Of a stretch of DNA of 51,872 nucleotides, positions 25,736 through 33,698 are shown one piece after another. How positions within the stretch are numbered: the first letter of the stretch is position 1; each line of letters begins with the position of its first letter. Under the pieces are notes generated by a model that worked only from the letters and a program-made list of their open reading frames with translations, searched no databases and was not told where the DNA came from. A program made the translations under genes and the position numbers. This DNA is from Acidobacteriota bacterium (GTDB lineage: Bacteria; Acidobacteriota; UBA890; WLXD01): positions 1 through 51,872 of the forward strand of contig JAJCXT010000035.1 in NCBI GenBank assembly GCA_029263295.1, in the 5' to 3' direction.

Positions 25736-25766
25736 TATATACGCACGACCCGGTAAGAACGTTGGG
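25736..25766 (-). promoter_or_regulatory. possible autoregulated ECF-type promoter
   Basis: Reading the minus strand, CCAACGTT is followed, with 17 bases between AAC and CGT, by CGTATA (25743-25738). This resembles the AAC-containing -35 and CGT-containing -10 elements of many ECF promoters. A transcript starting near 25731 would leave a leader of about 60 bases before the ATG at 25670. Weak evidence, by inspection only. Confidence 0.35.
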
Positions 25767-25792
25767 GCCAGCACGAAGAGGGCGCGTCGGAC

Positions 25793-26311
25793 TCAGCGCT
25801 CTCCGGCTTCTTCTGTCTGCTCGCGAGCCTGCCGGAACATGCCCGGGTAGTCGATGTAGTCGAGGTGGTGGAGCACCTTCCCATCGACGATGCGCAGGAT
25901 CGTGAAGCCCTTCGCTATGACCGTGACCTGCTCGCCCGGGGACCCGAACGGAGCGCCATCGCCGCGGTTTTCATAGTGCACGAAGAAGTGCACGCGATTG
26001 CCGACGACGAAGGCGTCCTGGATGTCCACGCGCACGGTGAGCTCAGTCGCCGGCTGGGTCTCTTGAAAAAATCCGACGATCGCGTCGCCACCAACGAAGT
26101 GGTACGGCTCTCCGAACACCTCCGCGGTTGGATCGTCGAACACCGATTCGTCGGTGTAGTAGGCACGTTGGCCCTCGAAGTCGAAGCGATAGACCGTCTC
26201 CAGATACTCCCGACCGATCTCGGCTAGCGCTGGATCGACATCCAGTCGCGCCTGTTGCGCATTCGCGGCACCGGCCAACACCAGCAGTGGGAGAACTGAC
26301 CAGGTCCTCAT
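25793..26311 (-). CDS. exported NTF2-like / SnoaL-like domain protein
   Basis: A 172-residue protein with a signal peptide (LPLLVLAGAANA, cut before QQ). The mature part has the cone-shaped NTF2/SnoaL pattern: a helix IGREYLETVYRFDFEGQRAYYTDESVFDDPTAE, the segment FVGGDAIVGFFQET, then strands VDIQDAFVVGNRVHFFVHYENRG and KGFTILRIVDGKVLHHLDYIDY. Members include small-ligand isomerases, dehydratases and non-enzymes, so no substrate is assigned. Its ATG overlaps the stop of the threonine dehydratase gene by one base (TAATG), so the two are probably translationally coupled. Confidence 0.78.
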   Translation of the reverse strand: MRTWSVLPLLVLAGAANAQQARLDVDPALAEIGREYLETVYRFDFEGQRAYYTDESVFDDPTAEVFGEPYHFVGGDAIVGFFQETQPATELTVRVDIQDAFVVGNRVHFFVHYENRGDGAPFGSPGEQVTVIAKGFTILRIVDGKVLHHLDYIDYPGMFRQAREQTEEAGER

Positions 26312-27288
26312 TAGTCCGCCTCTCCCAGGAGGTCGCTCAGTACCTCCCGATCAATGTTGCCACCGGACACTACGCAGACGATGCGGCGGGCGGGTTCTCC
26401 ATCGAGCGTCATCACCCGTCCGGCCAGGGCCGTCGCCACAGAGGCGGCGCCTGCGCCCTCGGCGACGACCGCGTTGCGAATGGCGAGGTGCCGGACGGCT
26501 GCGCGAATCTCGGCAACACTGCTCACGAGCGCGCCGTGGAGAACGCGCGAGGCAAAGTCCCACATCTCGGCGAAAAGCACCGGCCCGCCGATACCGTCGA
26601 CGAACGTCCTTTCATGCTCGATGGCGACTGGTTCGCCAGCCGCGAAGGCCGCCGCCAGCGGCGCTGCCGTATCTACTTCCGCCGCGTAGAGCGCCGCCCC
26701 GGGGCTCAACTGCCGCAGAAGCGCCGCGATCCCGCACGAGAGCCCCCCGCCACCGTACGGAATGACAAACGCATCGAACTCCGGCAGGTCCTCCAGCACC
26801 TCCGAGCCAATCGTGGCGTTGCCAGCCATCACCTGCGGATCCGAAAAGGCGTGGACAAAGCGCCCCGGCATCCCCGGATAGTCGTGCGTTTCGTAGATCT
26901 GGAACCAGTCACGGAAAGGCGCTTGGACGATGGTGGCTCCGAGTTGCCGGATGGCCCGCTGCTTGGTTTCCGGCGCGCCTTCGGGCACTACCACTGTGCA
27001 AGGGATGTCCAGTTCGCGGGCGCAGTACGCGACGCCCTGCCCCATGTTGCCGGCGGACGCCGCCCAGACTCCCTGTTCGAGGTCGGTCGGGTCGGCCGCC
27101 AGCATGGCGTTAGCCGCACCGCGGATCTTGAAGGAGCGGATCGGCTGCAGGTTCTCGAGCTTGAGCCAGATCTCGGCTGGGCCGTCGTGATCCAGGCGCA
27201 CGAGCGGCGTGCGGGTCGCGAGCGGTGCGATACGTTCCGCCGCAGCACTGACGACCGTGGGGTTGAACTGCCCCAGTTCGTACCGCAC
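26311..27288 (-). CDS. PLP-dependent threonine/serine dehydratase
   Basis: A 325-residue fold-type II PLP enzyme. The Schiff-base lysine is in IRSFKIRGAANAM, the phosphate-binding glycine loop in IPYGGGGLSCGIAALL, and the asparagine loop in ASAGNMGQGVAYCA. The protein ends soon after CVVSGGNID, so it has no C-terminal regulatory ACT domain and resembles the catabolic type. The expected reaction is L-threonine to 2-oxobutyrate or L-serine to pyruvate plus ammonia; a serine racemase or ectoine-type relative is also possible. It is followed immediately by the NTF2-like gene and preceded by the GH109-like gene at 37 bases. Confidence 0.85.
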   Translation of the reverse strand: MRYELGQFNPTVVSAAAERIAPLATRTPLVRLDHDGPAEIWLKLENLQPIRSFKIRGAANAMLAADPTDLEQGVWAASAGNMGQGVAYCARELDIPCTVVVPEGAPETKQRAIRQLGATIVQAPFRDWFQIYETHDYPGMPGRFVHAFSDPQVMAGNATIGSEVLEDLPEFDAFVIPYGGGGLSCGIAALLRQLSPGAALYAAEVDTAAPLAAAFAAGEPVAIEHERTFVDGIGGPVLFAEMWDFASRVLHGALVSSVAEIRAAVRHLAIRNAVVAEGAGAASVATALAGRVMTLDGEPARRIVCVVSGGNIDREVLSDLLGEAD

Positions 27289-27312
27289 GCGTCTACCTCC
27301 TATCGTGAGCGG

Positions 27313-27321
27313 CTAGCAGCC
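27313..27321 (+). repeat. copy of recurring 9-base intergenic motif CTAGCAGCC
   Basis: Fourth copy, in the gap between the threonine dehydratase start and the end of the GH109-like gene. Confidence 0.35.
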
Positions 27322-27325
27322 CGTG

Positions 27326-28786
27326 CTAGACAGTCACGATTCCCAGTGGCTCGTACTGCTGCCAACGGCCACGAGTGAAGTCCGGGAACCGCACCGGCGC
27401 GCTGCCCATGGCAACGGAGCGCTCGGAGATTTCCGACACCGCGCTCAACGACACGGAGTCGTAGACGTCGACGTCGTAGGGAATGCCAGCTCGCAGGCAG
27501 TGGATCAGGCGCCAGTCCTCGATGAAGTCCATGCCGCCGTGACCGGCGCCCTCCGAGTCTTCGCGCAACTGCTGCCAGAGCGGGTGCTCAAAATCCTCGT
27601 AGTAGGTCTCCGCCTCTTCCCATCCGTGCCCCTCGCTGCGACCCTCGACGTGCACCCGGTGGGGATAACCCTGGAAGATCCCCTTGGTGCCCTGCAGCAT
27701 GTTGATGCGACTGTAGGGGCGCGGCAGGTTGGTGTCGTGGACCACCTTGATGGTCTTGCCGTTGACCGTCTTGATCAGGCTCGTGTTCACGTCGCCGAGC
27801 GCGTACGTCTCGTCGCGTCGCGGATCCCCCTCAGGGAAGTTCTCGCGGGCGAAGTCCTGCAGTCCCCGTGACGGCGAGCTCATCGACACCATGTAGTCGT
27901 AGCGGTCGCCGCGGTTGATGTTCATGCACTGCGCAACGGGTCCGAGCCCGTGCGTCGGGTACAGGTTGCCGTTACGCAGCATGGCGTGGGCCCGCCGCCA
28001 CATGCCCTCGCCCTCGTCCGAGAACTTGATGCCGCGCAGATCGTGCAGATAGCCGCACTCGGCATGTACCAGCTCGCCGAGCAGGCCCTGGCGCACCATG
28101 TTGAGGACCATCATCTCCATGCGGCCGTAGCAGACGTTCTCCATCATCACGCAGTGACGCGCATGCTTCTCGGCCGCTTCAACCAGCTGCCAGCATTCCT
28201 CTAGGGTCACCGCGATCGGAACCTCCGACACCGCGTGCTTGCCATTCTCCATCGCCGCCAGACAGACCGGCACGTGCCAGCGCCAGGGCGTGGCCGTGTA
28301 CACGAGATCGAGGTCCTCGCTCTCGCATAGCCGCACAAAGTCGGTGTCGCCGCCCGTGTACAGAGTCGGCCGCGCGTTGCCCGCCTCCTCTACAATTCCC
28401 GCCGCCCGCTCGGCGTTATCCACATCGATGTCGCAGATGGCAGTAATGCGACAGCCTTCGATGCGGGTCAGATTGCGAACGTGCGCGCTCCCCATCCCAC
28501 CCGTTCCAACAAAGCCGATGCGCACCTCGTCGATGGCCGGCGCGGCGAAACGCGTGGCCGGCGCGGGCCCGAGTTCGAGACCTCTATCCAGTACTTCGAC
28601 ACCCGTCCATGTGGGGATCTCCCCCGGCTGCGTGGTGATCTGGGCTTCGGCGACACTCGGAAGCACGCCTGGCGCAACCATCGCTGCCCCCACTCCAGCG
28701 AGCCCGAGTTTCACAGCTTCGCGACGGGATACCGATCCCTTAGTCTCGGATGCGGGAGTTGCTGTCGTCTTCGATTCGTTCTTCAC
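27326..28786 (-). CDS. Tat-exported GH109-type Gfo/Idh/MocA protein (alpha-N-acetylgalactosaminidase-like)
   Basis: A 486-residue protein with a twin-arginine signal (VSRREAVKLGLAG, RR at 21-22). The Rossmann domain begins VRIGFVGTGGMGSAHVRNL. The C-terminal half shows the pattern of glycoside hydrolase family 109: NLYPTHGLGPVAQCMNINRGDR and GHGGMDFIEDWRLIHCLR. GH109 enzymes remove alpha-linked N-acetylgalactosamine using a tightly bound NAD, through oxidation and elimination. The canonical EKP of plain family members is replaced by SEVPIAV, as in GH109. Tat export fits a protein folded with NAD before export. I chose the GTG at 28786, near the Tat signal. The nearby genes are not glycan genes. 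Confidence 0.82.
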   Translation of the reverse strand: MKNESKTTATPASETKGSVSRREAVKLGLAGVGAAMVAPGVLPSVAEAQITTQPGEIPTWTGVEVLDRGLELGPAPATRFAAPAIDEVRIGFVGTGGMGSAHVRNLTRIEGCRITAICDIDVDNAERAAGIVEEAGNARPTLYTGGDTDFVRLCESEDLDLVYTATPWRWHVPVCLAAMENGKHAVSEVPIAVTLEECWQLVEAAEKHARHCVMMENVCYGRMEMMVLNMVRQGLLGELVHAECGYLHDLRGIKFSDEGEGMWRRAHAMLRNGNLYPTHGLGPVAQCMNINRGDRYDYMVSMSSPSRGLQDFARENFPEGDPRRDETYALGDVNTSLIKTVNGKTIKVVHDTNLPRPYSRINMLQGTKGIFQGYPHRVHVEGRSEGHGWEEAETYYEDFEHPLWQQLREDSEGAGHGGMDFIEDWRLIHCLRAGIPYDVDVYDSVSLSAVSEISERSVAMGSAPVRFPDFTRGRWQQYEPLGIVTV

Positions 28787-28854
28787 TGCGCCTACCCACT
28801 TTTGTGCGGTTGCCGGAACCCGCGCAGCATAGCAATTCTCGAGGCCGAACCCCG

Positions 28855-29643
28855 ATGACCGTCGCAAACTCGGATGACCGGCTGCGAGTCTTCATCGGCG
28901 ACGTGCAGGGCTGCGCAAGCGAGCTCGAGGACCTGCTGCAGGAGCTGCGCTACGATCCGGCGCGCCACGCTCTGTATTTTTGCGGCGATCTGGTCAACCG
29001 CGGCCCACGATCGCTCGATGCCCTGCGCCTGGCACGCGAGTGCGGGGCCGGCACGGTGCTCGGCAACCACGACCTCCATCTGATCGCCCGGGCCGCCGGC
29101 GTTCGTGGAGCGAAGAAGCTCGACACGATCGAGGAGATCCTCGCTGCCCCCGACGGGGCCGAACTCGTCGAATGGCTGCGCGGGCGACCGGTGCTCATCG
29201 AGTGGCCCGACATCGTGCTCGTACACGCTGGGCTCCACCCGGAGTGGACGGATCTCGGAGCCGTTAACCGGCGAGTTGCTGCTGAAGTCGACTGGACCGG
29301 TGACCCGATGACCACCCCCGACCTGCGTTTCGCCACGACCATCCGCTACTGCGACCCGCAGGGTAAATCGCCACCGCGAGACATCGCCCGGCCGGCCCGC
29401 CGCGCCACGCGGCCCGGCCATACCGGACCGATCGCCCCGCCCTACGCCCCATGGGACGCGTTCTGGCATGGCCCGCGCACCGTCGTGTTTGGCCACTGGG
29501 CGGAACGCGGTCTTGTCAACGAAGAGAACGTGCGGGGCCTCGACACCGGTTGCGTGTGGGGCGGCCGGCTCACCGCCTGGATCGCCGGGGAAGACCGCTT
29601 CGTCTCGGTACCGGCTCGCGCCACCTACCAGGCAGTGGAGTGA
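28855..29643 (+). CDS. apaH: symmetrical bis(5'-nucleosyl)-tetraphosphatase (Ap4A hydrolase)
   Basis: A 262-residue calcineurin-like phosphatase with the ApaH signature: FIGDVQGCASELEDLL, YFCGDLVNRGPRSLDALRL, VLGNHDLHLIARA and VLVHAGLHPEW, ending with VFGHWAERG and LDTGCVWGGRLTAW. It splits Ap4A into two ADP and thereby limits alarmone-like dinucleotides and stress effects on RNA caps. The ATG at 28855 follows GAGG. The gene ends in GTGA, overlapping the start of the Nudix gene, so both are translated together. Divergent from the GH109-like gene. Confidence 0.92.
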   Translation: MTVANSDDRLRVFIGDVQGCASELEDLLQELRYDPARHALYFCGDLVNRGPRSLDALRLARECGAGTVLGNHDLHLIARAAGVRGAKKLDTIEEILAAPDGAELVEWLRGRPVLIEWPDIVLVHAGLHPEWTDLGAVNRRVAAEVDWTGDPMTTPDLRFATTIRYCDPQGKSPPRDIARPARRATRPGHTGPIAPPYAPWDAFWHGPRTVVFGHWAERGLVNEENVRGLDTGCVWGGRLTAWIAGEDRFVSVPARATYQAVE

Positions 29644-30167
29644 ACGAAACCTACGCCTCTGTACGACGGCTCGGTGACATCGACTGGGACAACTGGTCCG
29701 CCGTCCACCGCGCGACGCTGCTTTTCGTCATCCACAACGACCAGATTCTGCTGATTCGCAAGAAACGCGGCCTCGGCGCCGGCAAGATCAACGGACCCGG
29801 CGGCAAGCTCGATGAGGGCGAGACCTGGAAGCAAGCCGCGATCCGTGAGGTGGAGGAAGAGCTCCTTGTCACCCCGCTCAACGTGAGCGAGTGCGGCGAG
29901 CTCAGATTCCAGTTCCTCGATGGCTACTCGATCCACGTGCGCGTCTTCAGCGCCACCGACTACACCGGCACGCCCACCGAGACCGACGAGGCGACTCCCC
30001 TCTGGTTCCCACTCGACGGACTTCCCTACGAGGAGATGTGGGCCGACGACATCATCTGGCTGCCCCTGATGTTCGCCGGCAAGCGTTTCACGGGCCGATT
30101 CATCTTCGACGGCGACGCGATGATCGATCATCGCGTCGGCATCCGGTCCCGAGCTACTGGGGGTTGA
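29640..30167 (+). CDS. MTH1-like Nudix hydrolase (8-oxo-dGTP diphosphatase type)
   Basis: A 175-residue Nudix enzyme. The Nudix box runs over residues 55-77: GGKLDEGE then REVEEEL, where the final Gly of the box is Leu. The preceding RKKRGLGAGKINGPGGK strongly resembles the nucleotide-binding loop of human MTH1 (FGAGRWNGFGGKV), and WFPLDGLPYEEMWADDIIWLPLM resembles the MTH1 tryptophan/aspartate substrate pocket. It therefore probably cleans oxidised purine triphosphates from the pool. The start GTG at 29640 overlaps the apaH stop. The last 14 bases overlap the convergent VWFA gene. Confidence 0.87.
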   Translation: MNETYASVRRLGDIDWDNWSAVHRATLLFVIHNDQILLIRKKRGLGAGKINGPGGKLDEGETWKQAAIREVEEELLVTPLNVSECGELRFQFLDGYSIHVRVFSATDYTGTPTETDEATPLWFPLDGLPYEEMWADDIIWLPLMFAGKRFTGRFIFDGDAMIDHRVGIRSRATGG

Positions 30168-32304
30168 TGAAGAGCGCGGTTTGCTCTTCGCGTCGGTTGC
30201 CTGAGACCTGGTCGACGATGCGGGCCCACAGCCGGGCGTCGCCGGGGCGGATGTGTCCGGGGATCTCGACCTGAACCAGCATGCGGGTGGCTGCCATCTC
30301 GTCGGTGCTCGACGTGCCGAGGATCTTGAAGTCCTGCAGTCGATAGGATTCGCCTGTCGCTGCCTCTTCCAGTTCCAACACGAGGCCGGCGATGTACTGC
30401 CCGCTGACCGGGTGCCTGGGAATGTTGTAGACGATCACCAGCACCTCGAGGGTGCCACCTGGAACAACAGAGGGCGCGGCTATGGGTGCAAACCGGCGGC
30501 CTTCGAACTCGAGGGGATCGAAGCGCGCCTCAGGGTCGGGCAGCGGCGGCGTCGTGACGTCGTCAACGATCATCGGACGCGCGACAATCATGCCCTCGCC
30601 CGCCTCGGCGGTGTACGCATAGAAAGACTGGGTGGTGGCACTCAGTTCACCGACCTCCGCTTCCCGCAGTAGCAGCCGCAGCCGGCCTTCCCCCGCGGGT
30701 ACGTCGACGTAGTCGCTGTATCGAAACGCCTGATCCTGTAGCTGCCCGACGTCGCGCATCGCCGCGACGTCGACCCTCACCTTGCGACGAAACTCGTCGA
30801 TGATCGCGTCGTCGTCGGCCAGCGCGAAGCCCGCAATCTCGAACTGGACCTCATCCGTACCGCGCCGTCTCGCGATGCGATCGATCTCCAAACCGTTGAT
30901 CTCCAGGACCAGCGCCGCACGCGCCGTCCGTTCGCCGCGGGCCGGGAAGGTCGTCACCAGGCTGTCGAAGGCGATATCGCGGCGATCGACCGCGTCGGCC
31001 ATCACTTCGGCCAATTGCATCTGGCGTTGCATGTCGTTCATGTCGGCGAAGTCCGGCGGCGGCGTGAGCCGCTCCGGTGCCGAGGTCACGCGCACGCCGG
31101 GCCGATCGACGCGCACCTCGATATCTACGGTGCCGGCGTCCTGCGAGCTCTTGCTGTACGCGATCATGTAGAAGGAAGAGGTGGTTTCCTCGATGTCGGT
31201 AAGGGCGACGCTCAGATCGTTCATGTTCCAGTAGGCCTGACCACCGGTACCTGTCGCGAGGAAGGTCAGCGCCTGACGGCCAGCGGGCTGGGATCGCATC
31301 CCACTCGGATCGATGGCGTGAACCACCGCGTCGGCGCTGCGAAACACCTCCACGACCTGTTGCATCCCGTCACGTACCTCGGCAGCCCCCCAGGCCATCT
31401 CGGGGTCTGAGGCGAACGCGGCCGGGTTGACGGCCCGTGCCTCCTGCCCCGCCGAGAGTTCATCGAGGGAGGCACCGACCAGGGCCCGATCCTCGAACCC
31501 CGCGGAAAACATCACGAAGTGCTTGCGGCCTTCGATCGCCTGGAGCATCTCGCCGAACTGCGTCAGCTGCTCGGTGTAGTTAGTGACGTTGGCGACATAC
31601 TCGCGAAACTCCATCGCGGGCAAGGCTGACAGCGCACCCGCGTCGCCGCCCTGGCCTGCCTGCAGCTCGTCAATCGCCTGCTGGATGGACTCGTCGAAAT
31701 CGCCTTCTCCACTGATGACGTCGCCGGCGTTCGCAAGACCGAGCCCCTGAATGGCCCGGTCGACCTGCTCGTGGTTGCTCGTGAATGGAGTCAACAGGTT
31801 GATGCCGTACCTGCTGGCCGTCGCCACGCCGATCAGGTCGCTAGCGCGAATATTCCTGGCAACAAAGTCGAGCGCGGCGCTACGCGCCTCGAGGACGCCT
31901 CGGCGAGTGGTGAAGCTGAAATCGAAGAAGAGTAGGAAATGTCGCCGTGCCGCCACGGGACGCTCGGGTGCCGCGAGTCTGGGGCCTGCCATCGCCGCAA
32001 CGCCGCGACGATCTTCCGTACGCAGATCGATCTCGTACGCGACCTGCGCAGGGCGCGGCTCGCCGTCTACGACCACCACGAAGTCGTCTGCAGTGAGACC
32101 CCGAACGAAACTGCCCCTGGCGTCAGCAATCCCGACCTGCAGTTGGACGAGCTCGACGTCGACATTGAACTGCGGCCTCTGCTGGGCAGCATCGGCTCCC
32201 GTAACGGCCAACACTGACGTCGCCGTCATCAACGCGACGGCAGCACCGCGCGATCCCGGGCGCATGCCGGCAAAGAAACGGTTCGTGGAGACCGGTCCGA
32301 TCAC
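30154..32304 (-). CDS. exported VWFA-related protein (Acidobacteriota type, TIGR03436-like)
   Basis: A 716-residue protein with an N-terminal signal peptide (ALMTATSVLAVTGADA). It continues with VDVELVQLQVGIADARGSFVRGLTADDFVVVVDG, the usual opening of VWFA-related proteins found in large numbers in Acidobacteriota. The MIDAS-like motif is FFDFSFTTRRG (DxSxT). RKHFVMFSAGF and VHAIDPSGMRS follow, and a long C-terminal beta region ends near the stop. The role is unknown; adhesion or extracellular complex assembly is a guess from the fold. The start is a GTG at 32304 behind AGAGGTG. This protein is the best taxonomic marker in the window. Confidence 0.85.
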   Translation of the reverse strand: MIGPVSTNRFFAGMRPGSRGAAVALMTATSVLAVTGADAAQQRPQFNVDVELVQLQVGIADARGSFVRGLTADDFVVVVDGEPRPAQVAYEIDLRTEDRRGVAAMAGPRLAAPERPVAARRHFLLFFDFSFTTRRGVLEARSAALDFVARNIRASDLIGVATASRYGINLLTPFTSNHEQVDRAIQGLGLANAGDVISGEGDFDESIQQAIDELQAGQGGDAGALSALPAMEFREYVANVTNYTEQLTQFGEMLQAIEGRKHFVMFSAGFEDRALVGASLDELSAGQEARAVNPAAFASDPEMAWGAAEVRDGMQQVVEVFRSADAVVHAIDPSGMRSQPAGRQALTFLATGTGGQAYWNMNDLSVALTDIEETTSSFYMIAYSKSSQDAGTVDIEVRVDRPGVRVTSAPERLTPPPDFADMNDMQRQMQLAEVMADAVDRRDIAFDSLVTTFPARGERTARAALVLEINGLEIDRIARRRGTDEVQFEIAGFALADDDAIIDEFRRKVRVDVAAMRDVGQLQDQAFRYSDYVDVPAGEGRLRLLLREAEVGELSATTQSFYAYTAEAGEGMIVARPMIVDDVTTPPLPDPEARFDPLEFEGRRFAPIAAPSVVPGGTLEVLVIVYNIPRHPVSGQYIAGLVLELEEAATGESYRLQDFKILGTSSTDEMAATRMLVQVEIPGHIRPGDARLWARIVDQVSGNRREEQTALFINPQ

Positions 32305-32412
32305 AGAGCACCTCTAGAGGAAACAGTGGCGGGGAAGGGGGTGCATGAGGGTGTTCCCATTGTACTCATACGGGACCCGGCAACGCTCGTCCGAAGAAAG
32401 GCGTTCGCCGCC

Positions 32413-32877
32413 CTATCGCCGCCGCTCGGCCAACTTCTGGTCGAGCGAAAATCGGCCAGCACCCATGAACAACACGGCCAGCATGACGATCAGGAACAGA
32501 AGGGCCCGCTCGGGATCACCCGCCGCCTGGAGCGTCTCCGGTGCCGGCGAGATGATCCCCAGCCAGGCGCCGAACACCAGCAACGACTGGTGCCGTACGA
32601 ACCCGGCCGTCGCCATGGTGCAGGCAGCGAAGAAGGCAGCGGCGCGGGTCATGAGGCCCGCGGCTACCAGCAGCCCCCCGACGAACTCCGACAGGGCCGC
32701 TGCCCAGGCGAACAACACGGGCATTGGCAGGCCCAGCCGTTCCACTCCACCGATGAACCCTTCGGCGCCGGTGGTCAGCCCGTAGATCTTGCCCCAGCCG
32801 TGCCCGAGCGCCAGCAACAGGCCGACCATGCGCAGGAGCAACAACGCATAGTCGGTCGTGGTCGTCCGTTCTCGCAT
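32413..32877 (-). CDS. DoxX family membrane protein
   Basis: A 154-residue protein with four hydrophobic segments, the topology of DoxX/DoxD proteins: YALLLLRMVGLLLALGHGWGKI, FAWAAALSEFVGGLLVAAGLM, AAAFFAACTMATAGFV and ALLFLIVMLAVLFMGAGRFS followed by LDQKLAER. The pattern GHGWGKIYGL followed by EFVGGLLVAAGL is characteristic. DoxX proteins are linked to quinol or thiosulfate oxidation and to redox stress, but most are uncharacterised. I chose the ATG at 32877; the frame extends to 32985, where it would overlap the ribosome site of the divergent Trm112-like gene. A second family member is at 37132-37491. Confidence 0.83.
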   Translation of the reverse strand: MRERTTTTDYALLLLRMVGLLLALGHGWGKIYGLTTGAEGFIGGVERLGLPMPVLFAWAAALSEFVGGLLVAAGLMTRAAAFFAACTMATAGFVRHQSLLVFGAWLGIISPAPETLQAAGDPERALLFLIVMLAVLFMGAGRFSLDQKLAERRR

Positions 32878-32987
32878 GGAGGCCTGGTAGCACTTGGGGA
32901 AATCTGGTGGCGGTAGCATAGCGAGAACACGCTGCCGCGTCAGGCGAACCGTCGTGGTATTTTCTCGCCTGCCTAAGGAGTGCATTC

Positions 32988-33248
32988 GTGATCGATCCAG
33001 AACTGCTTGAAATCCTCGCCTGCCCCGAGAACAAGACGCCTGTGCGCTTGGCAGAGCCTGATGAGGTTGACGCTCTGAACACGCGCATCCGCGCCGGCGG
33101 CGTCACCAGTCGAGGCGGCGAGCCTGCCGAGGAGATCGAGGGTGGGCTGATTCGTGAAGACGGTCAGTTTCTCTATGCCATCCGCGACGATATTCCGATC
33201 ATGCTGATTGACGAGGCGATTCCCCTCGAGTCGGCCGTCCAGGAGTAG
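32988..33248 (+). CDS. Trm112-like small protein (YcaR type)
   Basis: An 86-residue protein with the Trm112/YcaR shape: LLEILACPENKTPVRL at the start and FLYAIRDDIPIMLIDEAIPL at the end. The N-terminal CPxCK and the central CxxC of zinc-binding members are absent; only one Cys remains. An insertion with GGEPAEEIEGG takes the middle. Trm112 activates several methyltransferases in eukaryotes and archaea; bacterial forms are poorly known. The start is a GTG at 32988 with AAGGAG at 7-base spacing. Four bases after its stop begins the small putative zinc protein at 33253. Confidence 0.8.
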   Translation: MIDPELLEILACPENKTPVRLAEPDEVDALNTRIRAGGVTSRGGEPAEEIEGGLIREDGQFLYAIRDDIPIMLIDEAIPLESAVQE

Positions 33249-33252
33249 CCGA

Positions 33253-33528
33253 GTGCCGGCAACACAGATTCAGGACATGCATCGCCTCGAGATTCGCGAG
33301 ACGCGGTTCCGTCTACAGCAGCGCGCAGGCAAGCTGGAAGATGGCCCGGAGAAGGTCGAGATCGAGGCTCAGATCGCCGCGATTCAGGAAGCCTGCCCGC
33401 ACGTGAGCGATGAAGAAGGTGAGAAAGGCTGGCGCTGTCGAGATTGCGACCTCAGCCGCGAGCCCGAGCCCGTCGAGGAAGACGAACCGGCCAAAGAAGA
33501 AGCCGCTGGCGACGCTTCTACCGCATAG
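33253..33528 (+). CDS. small helical protein with a putative zinc site, coupled to the Trm112-like gene
   Basis: A 91-residue protein that I do not recognise. It starts with a charged helical segment (QIQDMHRLEIRETRFRLQQRAGKLE, then VEIEAQIAAIQEA). It has a CPH pair and, 11-12 residues later, CRDC, which together could hold one zinc ion in a short ribbon. The tail is acidic and Pro/Glu-rich (EPEPVEEDEPAKEEA). The GTG at 33253 has AGGAG before it, formed by the end of the preceding gene, so translation is probably coupled. A role with the Trm112-like protein is inferred from position only. Confidence 0.6.
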   Translation: MPATQIQDMHRLEIRETRFRLQQRAGKLEDGPEKVEIEAQIAAIQEACPHVSDEEGEKGWRCRDCDLSREPEPVEEDEPAKEEAAGDASTA

Positions 33529-33551
33529 CGGCGCCGGGCAGCGGCTGCCGA

Positions 33552-33583
33552 CGGAAAAGGCCCGAACGTGCGGGCCTTTCCGT
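33552..33583 (+). terminator. hairpin between the small zinc protein and rpmG
   Basis: CGGAAAAGGCCCG at 33552-33564 pairs with CGGGCCTTTCCG at 33571-33582 around the loop AACGTG, with one unpaired A. The U-rich part lies in the 3' arm rather than after it, so termination efficiency is uncertain, but the position at the end of the Trm112-like operon fits. Confidence 0.6.
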
Positions 33584-33698
33584 GTAGAATAAACAGCTGC
33601 CGCGCGCCCGAGTCTGGGCCTCGCGTCTCCCGACTTTCAGATCAATCTCGATTCGCGCCCGTATCGCTCCGGGCCACCAAGAAAATCACGAGGATATT

